Positions 35,195 through 45,170 of a stretch of 64,000 nt of DNA are shown here, piece after piece. Below the pieces are notes generated by a model. The model was given only the letters and a program-made list of their open reading frames with translations. It did not search any database and was not told the DNA's origin. Origin of the DNA: Ectobius pallidus (taxonomy: Eukaryota > Arthropoda > Insecta > Blattodea > Ectobiidae). Within the stretch, counting starts at the first letter, position 1. Each line of letters opens with the position of its first letter. The stretch is from contig CAXKWD010000001.1 in NCBI GenBank assembly GCA_964059195.1, positions 119,841,751 to 119,905,750 on the forward strand, written 5' to 3'. The position numbers were made by a program, and so were the translations under genes.

Positions 35195-37465
35195 TGGATA
35201 CCATTTTTTATTAATACGAAAACAAAGGTAATTCTAGGGGGAGATTTTAATATTGATGTAAATACATGCTCCTCCTCTGTTGACATTTTAGTTAATATTT
35301 TAACGCAATATGGTATTCTAATTGTAAATTATACCCCGACACGCAATAATGGATGTTTAGATAACATATTTACAAATTTTCACTCATCGGAATTTACTCA
35401 CAGTGTCTTTGATCCTGTATTGTCTGATCATATGGCAATAGGGTTTGACATAAATATCCCAAGATCGAATAGTAAACCTTCTAGTTTAAGAGAAGTCAGG
35501 TTAATATCTCAAACTACGATAAGTGAATTCCTAGGTTGTCTGAGTACTATTGACTGGAGTTTTTATTTGTATCACAACGAGATCAGCTCAAATTTTAATG
35601 AAATGTTTGATATTATATTATACTTTTACGACTCATGCTTTAAGCATGTAAAGGTTCGTCAGAAGTCAAATAAGTCAATTCCCAATTCTTGGTTCTCTAC
35701 CGATCTTAAGTTAATGCGTGAACAGGTTATCATGTTGCACAATATCAACATCATTTACAAAACAGAACACAGTAAACAAATGTATCTGACTGCTAGGAAA
35801 CAATACAGAGCAAAGCTTTCTGTGACAAGAGCATCGTATAATGAGTCCTTAATAAATAATGCTAGCGATAAATATAAAACAACTTGGGACATAGTTAATA
35901 AGGCGTCAGGAAGGAATTGTACCAACAAGTTATCTAAAATTAACATAACAGCCGAAGAATTCAATAACTATTTTGTTCAGTCTGTCTCTGAAATAAATAA
36001 ATAATACAAAAAACCTAATAAGTCTGCTGTTGACTTTTTAAGTAACGTGACTGGCAATGATGGAAGTTTTAATTGGAAGGAAGTAACACATGAAGATGTT
36101 TACAACAAAATCATGAAACTTAACAATTCAAAGAGTCAGGATTACTACGGTCTTTCGAATTACCTATTAAAAGCTAGTGCTCTCTATTTATTGGATCCCT
36201 TGGTACTTATTGTTAATCAATGTTTAAGCCAAGGTGTATTCCCTGATCGCTTGAAGATATCGAAAGTTATCCCTATTTACAAAAAGGGAAATAGGCAAGA
36301 AGCCTCCAATTATAGACCAGTGTCCTTGGTGCCTGTTTTTTCTAAAGTAATTGAAAGCATAATGCTGGATGAGTTAGTATCCTATTTTGAAGTTAACAGA
36401 TTATTAAGTGATGAACAGTATGGTTTTAGATCCAACAGGTCCACTGTTAAGGGTATTGAACGCCTAGTGAGTGAAGTGCTAAATGCTTTTGAAAACAAAC
36501 AGAATGCAGCAGCCTGTCTCTGCGATCTTAGTAAAGCTTTCGATTGCTTACCGCATGATCTTCTGCTAAGGAAATTAGAGTTCTACGGAATAAGAAGCAA
36601 GGAATTGGCTCTAATTCAATCGTATCTCAGCAATAGGAAGCAATTGGTTTCAGTTAATGACCAGATATATACAATTCGCGATGTAACAACAGGTGTGCCT
36701 CAAGGATCTATTCTTGGTCCTTTCCTTTTTATTATTGCTGTTAATGATTTGCCCGCTGCAACTCCTGGTAAAGTTATTTCTTATGCAGATGACACCACTG
36801 TGCTTAATATTCTTTCTGCTAGTACTTTTGATCGGTCATGTACTTTAGATCAAATGTCAGATTGGTTTGGGGCAAATGGTTTACATATGAATAAGGAGAA
36901 AACACAAACCATCCTATTCACTATAAAAGACAAACAAGACGCAGAGCAACAAGTTAAACTACTTGGAATATGGCTGGACAGCAAGCTTTCCTGGAAACAT
37001 CATATAACTGTAACAAGTAAAAAATTGTCAAACGCCTTGTTTCTCTTAAGAAGGCTTAAATTATGTGTATCAGTGGACACCTTATTAAGTGTTTATTATA
37101 ATATATTCCATTGCCATCTTAACTATGGTATTTTGCTCTGGGGCAATAGCAGGGAAGCTAATCAGGTTTTCTTGCTCCAAAAGAAGGCTATCAGAATAAT
37201 AAAGAATTGCGATTCTCGCCAACATTGTAGACCAATTTTTCAGGAATTTGGAATTTTAACTTTGGCATCATTGTATGTATTTGCATGTTTGAATTTTGTT
37301 CACCATCAAAATAAGAATGAGGTATTGTTTTCTGATGTACACAGTTATGATACAAGGGGAAGAAATAATATGGTGTTACCTAAATTTCGTTTACAGAAAT
37401 CCCTTGATTTTCATTTGTATCTTGGGAAAAAATTATATAATAAGTTACCGTTATCTTTCAGATAG
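35195..37465 (+). pseudogene. LINE ORF2: end of endonuclease plus reverse transcriptase, one premature stop
   Basis: A single reading frame with one internal TAA at 36002-36004. The endonuclease end has GGDFNIDV and LSDHMAIGF (the SDH catalytic motif). The reverse transcriptase part (472 residues from 36047) has SKAFDCLPHDLL at about 162-173, GVPQGSILGP at 216-225 and SYADDT at 245-250, so all catalytic Asp are kept. It stops with TAG at 37463-37465, but the same frame goes on with IFKNRIKCMLKRYNFYTV, so the original end was further on. Recently active by its state, but now unable to make full-length protein. Confidence 0.92.
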
Positions 37466-37832
37466 ATTAGAGATACAAGTATTTTTAAAAATAGAATTAA
37501 ATGTATGTTGAAAAGATATAATTTTTACACTGTATAGGAATACCTGAACATAGATATATTGTTTTAATGGCTCATTGACGTTACCTATTGCATTGTATGC
37601 TGAACGGTATAATAAATTATTATTATTATTACACACACATTCACTCTAAACAAGGCGAGGATGGGGTGAAGATGATAATGACGGCCAGATGATATCCTGG
37701 GACCACAAGGACCTAAAGTTACCCGACATTTGTCTCACAGGTGAGGAAAAACCCCACCAGGATTCTAACCCGGGCCCGCTGAATGAGAGGAGCGAATGCA
37801 TCCCCTGCACCACAGTGGTGGACAATTGTGTT

Positions 37833-38350
37833 TATTAAATTTATAAGTAATTTTCTTTTCATATTACCAAAAAATACCAAATACATACACACAACTGCAT
37901 TTTGTGTAAGTTGTGAGTGAAAACTGTGTTTTAATTCCGCAAAATCTTAAAAGCCTGCTCTTAAACTCACAAAGCGAATTAAGCACTACATCAAGGTGTA
38001 GATTAAAGGTCTGCAACCTATAAATGAACCGTAGCAATTTCGGTACTCACGAGACTGTAGTGGGAGGAGCAAGCAGCACCAGACAGGCTGTCAGGTAGGA
38101 CTTGCCTTTCCGAAAGTGCTGTTTTGCTAATGAATCCATTTGAACACAAGTCATCTTCTGCTCTCCAAGTGTAACATGTGCTTATTAGGAGGCAGTGAGA
38201 GTCCCGAAGAACTTCTGGTCCTAACCTCTAGCCTCATGCGCAGCAAAGACAGCATGGTTGCGCGCAGGTATTTTTCTAGTTGTTGATAACATTTCTAAGT
38301 AGAAAATAATAATGTAATTAATTTTTTTTAGTAAGGAACATTCCACAATA
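37833..38350. other. no gene recognised
   Basis: Unassigned sequence downstream of the split SINE. Confidence 0.4.
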
Positions 38351-38363
38351 CAATGGTTTTCCT

Positions 38364-38726
38364 TCATCCCACAACAATCTTTTGCCTCCATAAGTCTCTG
38401 TCCAAAGCATCTTCTTCAATTAATCCTTTTCTCGCCATACTCCTTTTCACCCCATCCATCCAGCACTCTTCGGGCTTCCCTCTTCTTCTTTTTCCTTCTA
38501 CTTTCCAATCCAGAATTTTCTTGGGTATTCTATCCTCTGTCATTCTGAGTACATGCCCATACCATTTCAAGTGTCTTTCTTCTAGAATTCCCAAAATATT
38601 CTTTTCAATTTGCATTATTTCCCTTATTCTATTATTCCGAATTTTTTCTTTCCTGGATTTTCTTGCTGAACGCCTCCAAAAATCCATTTCTAATACCATT
38701 AATTTGTTTGCTTGTTGTTTAAACAT
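38364..38726 (-). pseudogene. LINE reverse transcriptase C-terminal fragment (second type)
   Basis: Encodes LMVLEMDFWRRSARKSRKEK, HLKWYGHVLRMTEDR, IPKKILDW and GKRRRGKPEECWMDGVKRSM. This is the typical end of another arthropod LINE reverse transcriptase, different from the 21.4-kb family. Open over 120 codons but lacks the catalytic part. Confidence 0.85.
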
Positions 38727-38779
38727 TTTTTTGTTTGCTTGTTGTCTACTTATAAATGTAATTAATACCTAGGTAAAAA

Positions 38780-39500
38780 ACTAAACAAGAATCCATGTTT
38801 TCAGACAACTGCATCCAATTCAAGTCTAGCTCTAACTTCTGCTGACTGTCTGAAATAGGCACTTTTGTAACATAAATGTATTTTTTTTTTCATTGTGTAT
38901 TAGGCTATTACACAAATAATGTACATAAGCCACTTAAAATATAATTTTGAAAACGTAATATGTCATTATTCTTTTCACACGTGCAATATGGATACTCTAT
39001 CCTGTTAGTTGACTTTTGAGATATGGAACAGAAAAAAAGTTGTTGTGCGTTTTAGACCACATTTAAAAATAAAAGGTTTGAAACCCTCTGTGGAGTTGAA
39101 ATTACTCCAGAAGAGAAAATATAACCAACACTGAATGATTAAAGTATGAACACCTTCATATTAATTGATAAATGAAGTGTAATATTAATATGTAACCACA
39201 GTAATACTTCTATTTAAAGACTCCGACGGTTCCAGAGTAAATTGGTCTATCAGAGCCTGCGTGTCTCTTAATAGGGGGAATGCACTTTGTTTAATTTTGG
39301 AGCTTTAAAATACACAAAGAGTATGTAATACATAGTTGATTATTATTTATTGTTATTCAAGGAATCTAATTGTTCTTCTTCATCTTTTATGTGAAGGGAT
39401 GGCTTCTGGTCGTCTGTATTTACAAAAAAGGCTGTGCCTAAACTTTTTGTCACTTTCCAAACTGTCTATTAGCGTATCGAAAGTGTGCAGGAACACAAAA
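38780..39500. other. no gene recognised
   Basis: AT-rich, without recognisable structures. Confidence 0.4.
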
Positions 39501-39501
39501 T

Positions 39502-39625
39502 AGTATATTGCGATACTAGTTCCGTAAGCGGTGCATACGGATCGAGGAAAGAGTTTTTTTTTCCCTTCAATTTCCGTTCAAGATCCGTTATGCGCTTACG
39601 GAACGAGTATTGCATGCTATTTTTT
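39502..39625. mobile_element. imperfect palindromic element
   Basis: 'attgcgatactagttccgta' and 'tgcatacggatcgagg' pair with 'gatccgttatgcgcttacgg' and 'aacgagtattgcatgc' about 60 bases on. The left half recurs at 39,975-40,045. Confidence 0.6.
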
Positions 39626-39974
39626 GCACGATGATTATTTATATCAATTTAATTATATTAATTGAGATATTAGCTGAAAATATTATGTATATTCATTATT
39701 GGAAATAGATGTTATATTTTAGAAAGTGATTCGTATGTGTTGGTTGTTATGGGGACTGAATATTTGTCCTGTTAAAGCCGCCACAGCAGGGGGTCTTGGT
39801 TCTGGCTTTCGATAAAGGCTTGTATTATAATGGTTTTACTTACGGCACGTGTGCTTTTTGTAATTTTTACAGCACTGAGATTTCTTTTGTTTTCATAGCA
39901 ACTAGATTGCATGTGGGAATGTCAAGTTACGATCCACGGCAACAATATTCGTAAGTACCACTAATTAGTTACGC

Positions 39975-40045
39975 CGTGCAAAATAGTATATTGCGATACA
40001 AGTGCCGTAAGGCATGCATACGGATCGAGGAAATAGTTTGAAAAA
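39975..40045 (+). repeat. half copy of the 39.5-kb palindromic element
   Basis: 'atagtatattgcgatacaag' and 'atgcatacggatcgaggaaa' repeat the left half at 39,502 with few changes. Confidence 0.7.
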
Positions 40046-41430
40046 ACGAGGCACTCGCGCCTGAGAAATAACATCCTTCGTTTATTAAAACAAGGTATTT
40101 CTCACTCTCTTGAATCCTCTGAAGAAACTAATCAAATTTCAAGACTCAGTGCTATCAAAGATTAGCAAATCCTTGACAGACTCTGTAGGTAGGTTTTCAG
40201 AGTTGAAGAAACTACACTACCCATCCGAAACGGTCTTTTCTTTAAAATATTACTGTATTATTTTTTTTTTCTGAAGGAGCTAATTAAATTTCCAGATTGA
40301 ATGCTGTCAAAGAACTCAGAACAAGTGACAGATTTATAATTTATAGAAGACAATTAGCAAATTCTTGACACATCTGCATTTAGGTTTTCATAGCTTAAGA
40401 AATTACACCACCTCTCCTAAACGTCTTTTCTAAAAATAATACTCTAAGTTAATTATTTTGGTTTTCAGTTGTTCATGTAGAAACATTTTCAGGGGGATCA
40501 TTTCATCAAACAGTGCATTATAATACCTTTCGCACTGAAATAGGTCTTTATCACATGGGACATAAATGCAGAAACAGGGGCATTTCCCTGTTTTCTGATG
40601 TTTAATCGGGGGTTTGACGGGAACTAATAACTGGGTGCTGCCTGACAAGAACGAATGATTTGGTAACCCTAGTGATATAAGATGTAAAAAACATTCCAAC
40701 CATTGCACTGTGTTATTGAGGGTAGTAATAGATAGGCCCATTGTAATTCTTTCTTTTATCTCCCCGTTGGAAAGACTTTATGAGGCCCATGCCATCCGGG
40801 CCACAAAGGACAGCAACCTGTCGGGAAAGGAATTATTGCATCAACTTGGATTTGAGGACAATAGAAAATTGGGATTTGAAAACAAAATCCATTTAACGAT
40901 CTGAAATAATTATTTTTAATATTTTATTGTTGCAATTGCAATTCAGTAATATTACAGAGAAGAAATTGAATACACGTACTTGGATACATAGATTAAATTA
41001 ACTCATTCAAATACTACAAGTTCAAGGTTATTTGAAGTCAATGTACTAGCCAAATATTTGATGTATGTACTCATTGCACGAACAATACGACTTTAAAGAG
41101 TCACTTATCACAAGGACCCTTTATTTCTAACGGTGACATTTCTATGAGGTCGTTATATCTATTTCCATTCATTAATTTTTATTTTTATTCTATCAGAAGC
41201 GACTAAGAGCAGACCACTTTGTAATATCAGTTTAACTGATTTTATTTATTTATTATTACTGCTTTTACAAATAACACTACTCACATATCCCTTCACATAT
41301 GCTTATCAAACCAGACCGTAATAATACCGTTCTCATTTCTTTCCCTACTTCTCCCATTATTTATTTATTTCTTCTTTACTTCCTTTCTAATTTCCTTCTT
41401 TTGTCAACGTTTCTTTCATTTTATTTTATT
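40046..41430. other. no gene recognised
   Basis: A minus-strand 103-codon frame (40741-40430) has no recognisable domain. A direct duplication of short 'ttgacagactctg/ttgacacatctgc' blocks at 40,170 and 40,365 hints at an old internal repeat. Confidence 0.35.
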
Positions 41431-41431
41431 G

Positions 41432-41750
41432 TTTAGACCGACGTGGTCTTGTGGTTAGCGTCGCTGACTACAGATCCGTCGGCACGGGTTCGATCCCCAG
41501 TACCTCCTCGGATTTTTCTGAGGTAGGGAGGTCTGGAACGGCGTGCACTCAGCCTCGTGATTCAAATTGAGGAGCTACTTGATAGAGAAGTAGCGGCTCT
41601 GGTCATGGAAACCACGAATAACGGCCGTGGGTGTCGGCATTCTGACCACATGCACCCAATCCTGCCATCTGCGTATGGTAGATGACGCAGCGGTCTGGTG
41701 GTAGGCCCTCAGGGATGTAGAGCCACGGAGTTTAGTTTTAGTTTAGTTAC
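41432..41750 (+). mobile_element. tRNA-derived SINE, family C, near full length
   Basis: A-box 'tggtcttgtggttagcg' at about 41444, B-box GGTTCGATCCC at about 41488, body with 'ggtagggaggtctgg' and 'gaggagctacttgatagag', tail of AGTTTAGTTTT units. Inverted copies at 43.32-43.54 and 3.72-3.81 kb. Confidence 0.88.
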
Positions 41751-41897
41751 TTAGTTTACCTTTCGTGCTGTTTCTGCTTCTTCAATTATTTCAGACGAAG
41801 CAGTAGAACAGTTTGACCCAAAAATTCTGGAAGACAGTGTGCGCCATACCGTTGACTGAATTTTATCACAATTTATTTTGTACGAAGTCGTTGTTGC

Positions 41898-41932
41898 TAT
41901 TATTATTATTATTATTATTATTATCATCATCA
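41898..41932 (+). repeat. (TAT)n microsatellite
   Basis: About nine ATT units followed by ATC units. Confidence 0.9.
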
Positions 41933-41995
41933 TAATCAATATAAAATTATTATTAGAAGTATTAAAGTTATTTTTAATTGTATATCACCATGTTG

Positions 41996-42425
41996 ACAGT
42001 TTAAAATTTTGAAACTCCGCCTTGTCAATATACAATTTAAAATGTTAAAAATCAGATATATTTCGACCAATTTGTGGTCATCTTTAGTGATAACAATCTT
42101 TAAGTGAAAATTAAAACATAACTACGTCGAACAATTAAAACAATGGTGATAACAGATTCTTTCTATGAACGGTGATATAATAAATGCAGGCTTATCTTAC
42201 TTACATAGTCCTATATTTACTATAGTAGGCCTATTACTGTGCATAGACAGATTCTATTACCTTCATTGTTTTAATTACCTTTTAGATTGATTTGACGTAG
42301 CTATGTTTTAATTGTTGCTTAAAGATTTTTATCATTGAGGATGACCACAAGATGGTCGAAATATATTTGATTTTTAACATTTTACATTTTATTATGACAA
42401 GGTGGAGTTACCGCATTTTAAACTC
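41996..42425. mobile_element. foldback element with about 160-bp inverted arms
   Basis: Arms 41996-42155 and about 42260-42425 match inverted over nearly their full length, including 'aaatgttaaaaatcaga/aat', 'atatatttcgacca' and 'ttaaaacata'. The loop is about 100 bases. No coding sequence. Confidence 0.85.
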
Positions 42426-42429
42426 ACAG

Positions 42430-43318
42430 GACTGTATTTTATCAACATTATAACCACGTTTACATGTAAAAAAAATAGTGGAGAAACCTACTGTTGAAGC
42501 CACTAGGATACGTGGCATGTTAAATGAAATTTATGTCCTTGTTACGACCATTTGCGCTTCATTTATGTAAATTGAAAACTATACAAAGTATAATAAATTT
42601 TTATTTAACTGGCCAAATCGGTTGCTCTAATGAATTTTGTTTTATTAATATTAAACACAATCATGTGTATTGTACCTAGGTATGTGGGCTCGAATTTAAA
42701 ATCACTAATTAATGTCAGCATCTAATATATTAGATTACCGTGTAAAACAGTAAATTTATATGCCATAAGGATTAAATCCCAATAGAAACTTAAAAAAATA
42801 GTTGAAGTATCTACATATATCAGCAATTTTAAAGTGTGACTGAGAATCAAGGTTGACCACTAGATGCAATTCTATAATTACGGCTTAAGATGTGAATTCA
42901 ACAGGTTTGTTTTTCAGTAACATCTTATACAAATCTAGTGGCTCCTGTGAATCTGTCTGTTCCTTTTTCATGAACCAAAAAGTGCTTTTATTATAGAACT
43001 GGAATTTTTATTAATATAATTTTTATACTGGAAAGAACATAGGACTATAACCGTTTTGAAATGTTGCATGATTTCAATGACTTTCGATAACAACCTGTTA
43101 ATATGTTACTTGCCTATTTACTATGGCCAAACTGTTGGTAAAAAAGAATTCGGAGATAACTTATAGTGTTAGGAATAAATAAAAATCGTCTTTGTAATAG
43201 GGAATTAAATTAGATATAACTAAGTTTTCAAGTTAATATGAGAGCTCAGCTGTATCCAGAAAATAGTAACGTATGTTACTTCTGTTTGGGGGAATGATAA
43301 TTGTTTGAATAAAAGTAC
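42430..43318. other. no gene recognised
   Basis: AT-rich sequence without identifiable element ends. Confidence 0.4.
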
Positions 43319-43321
43319 CAC

Positions 43322-43540
43322 AGGCAGATGGCATCTACCACCCACGGCCGTTGACGGTGGTTTTCATGACCGGAGCCGCTACTTTTCTATCAAGTAGCTC
43401 CTCAATTTGAATCACGAAAGCTGAGTGCACCCCTGCCAGACCTCTCTACCTCAGAAAAATCCGAGGAAGTACCGGGGATCGAACGCGGGCCGACGGATTT
43501 GTAGTCAGCGACGTTAACCACAAGACCACTCCGGCGGACA
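43322..43540 (-). mobile_element. tRNA-derived SINE, family C, 3' truncated
   Basis: Inverted relative to the 41.4-kb copy: head complement with GGGGATCGAAC at about 43475 and body 'tcaagtagctcctcaatttg'. Confidence 0.85.
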
Positions 43541-43781
43541 TTAGCATATTATACAAAGCTAATAGGTAAGGTGTATCCGGAAGTCACAAAATTTTGTCGT
43601 AGTTAAAGTACAAGGCCCTTTAGCCCCTACAAATGAACAAATTTCAAAAATAAACGACATGGTTCTTTCAAAATCTGAAGGAACTTCACAAATATATCAC
43701 ACAGCGTAACGTTGTTTTCGATATACGGTACCAGACGGTTTGCAGTCAGCAGCCAGCGTTTTCATTCGTCTGAAGAGTTCG

Positions 43782-43962
43782 TGTTGTCTCAGACGTGGCC
43801 TCGGCATTGGGCTGATTACTCATGCGGGGAGGCCCTTCATGTTCTTGTCTGTTCAAAAAAGATATCTGTGATAAAAATACATTCTCTGTCCCGACAGGTT
43901 GCGGTCCTGTAAGGGCCTGGCTGCGTGGGCCGCATAAACGTCCATACAACGGGAGAGGTTCA
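43782..43962 (+). mobile_element. SINE family A fragment (body and 3' end)
   Basis: 'cggcattgggctgattact', 'catgttcttgtctg' and 'ggtcctgtaagggcctggc' match the body of the 15.3-kb SINE; the tRNA-like head is absent. Confidence 0.75.
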
Positions 43963-44282
43963 ACTACGAAAAATAAACAATTTAATAAAATCTTTAGGCT
44001 GGTTTTCGAGATAAAATTTACTAAAGTGTTATATATAAGTTACAGGAATTGTCAGCCGTAAGGATTTGTTATTCTTTTTTTCGTATACTATTTTACCGTC
44101 ATTAAAATACAGGTAGGCATCTGCAAGGTTTATTTATTTTCTCCTATCACATTTATGTGGGTTCTAGAAACATTACAGTACATAGGCTTTCGAAACAGGA
44201 TTGCGGAACAGAGAGGCAATATTTGAAGACATGTAGGGGGCTGATACTAAACGCTTATTTCTTTTAGTAGCCGTTGGTTATA

Positions 44283-44691
44283 CAGTAGAGTCCCGCTGTT
44301 CCGAACACCCGCCTAGTCCGAACAGAGTTCAGAAAAAATACCGATTTTTTAACTTAAAGAAGGTGAAATTAAAAAGACGTTTGTGAAAAAACGTACATTT
44401 ATTGTTATAAAAAGAAGTTAACTTTCTCCAGGTTAAATAAAACTATTATTATTATTACTTAAATAGAGACATACATAGAGCCTAAGCTTGATGAAAACGC
44501 CTGAAACCAAATTGGAATGAAAACTGGTTACTTACAGCACATGTCGGCTCCATTTATACAATTCCCCGCACTTAATTTACGCCTTAACAAGTCAATACGT
44601 TGATATTATTCATGAAAGCTGCCTATTCCGATTTCTTGCTAAACCGAACGGTGTTCGGTCCCAATTAGTTCGGAATAGGGGGACTCCACTG
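44283..44691. mobile_element. pogo/Tigger-like MITE, 409 bp, TA flanked
   Basis: CAGTAGAGTCCCGCTGTTCC at the left and its inverted partner (CAGTGGAGTCCCCCTATTCC) at the right, 24-base ends with about four mismatches, flanked by TA (44281-44282 and 44692-44693). No transposase. Confidence 0.9.
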
Positions 44692-44977
44692 TACTTGCTC
44701 AAGCTGGAGAGAAGTTAACAGAGTTTGTGTTACTGTAAATAAATGGCAGAAATGGCATTTCCACAGTTTCCACTACAATCAAATACCGTAAGGTAACTAC
44801 AGTAGATAACAACAGAGAAAGATATATTTTTGCTGTATTACTGCTTTCTTACACTTTCAAAATCTGTGACTTGCTGTCTAAAGTAACGACTTTTCCGTGG
44901 TAAACACACAGTAAATCTTCACTTAGCAATATGACTTTCATGCAGTGATGTGGAAAATTGAGCTACCGGATTATGAA

Positions 44978-44983
44978 TTTATT
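44978..44983 (-). terminator. possible poly(A) signal of the gustatory receptor gene
   Basis: An AATAAA hexamer on the minus strand about 70 bases past the stop codon. Position and sequence fit a cleavage signal, but the region is AT-rich and chance matches are likely. Confidence 0.4.
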
Positions 44984-45050
44984 AAGTACTGTATTTTTTT
45001 TTCAATTTTTCTTGTCTATATGTCTTTTATGTCCTTCCATTATTTTGTAG

Positions 45051-45170
45051 TTATGTACTCGTAGTTCCATTTCCAGTTGCAGATGGCATGCTCTTCTCAA
45101 TTTCACGGGGAATGAAAACTTGATGAAACTGAATAAGAATGACTAAGTACATTGTCAAAGAGCCAAGGAT
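45051..45170 (-). CDS. gustatory receptor, exon 4 (C-terminal signature)
   Basis: A 120-base exon after acceptor TTGTTTCAG, ending in TAA at 45051-45053. It contains MYLVILIQF, the family's most constant motif, followed by a hydrophilic tail longer than usual (about 24 residues). Confidence 0.92.
   Translation of the reverse strand: MLGSLTMYLVILIQFHQVFIPREIEKSMPSATGNGTTST

Larger units (their letters stand above)
32967..37628 (+). mobile_element. non-LTR retrotransposon (jockey/CR1-like), 5'-truncated, itself interrupted
   Basis: The LINE starts inside its endonuclease domain (FCRGNILHGGVCLF at about 33010) and ends in a (TTA)n tail at about 37611-37628. An insert of about 2 kb (roughly 33,220-35,190) separates VSCYRSPNGDFSVF from KVILGGDFNIDV. 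After removing it the element is about 2.7 kb. Flanking CA-rich sequence of the split SINE acts as target duplication. Confidence 0.85.
32727..37832 (-). mobile_element. SINE family A, split in two by a LINE insertion
   Basis: The tail and body lie at 32727-32966 and the tRNA-like head at 37629-37832, in minus orientation. Together they rebuild one SINE like that at 15.3 kb. The break falls in the CA-rich 'cacacacaca' stretch, which appears on both sides of the LINE. The B-box complement is at about 37765-37775. Confidence 0.85.

Noticed and set aside
38353..38772. 139-codon hydrophobic plus-strand frame
   Set aside because: Antisense shadow of the LINE reverse-transcriptase fragment on the minus strand.
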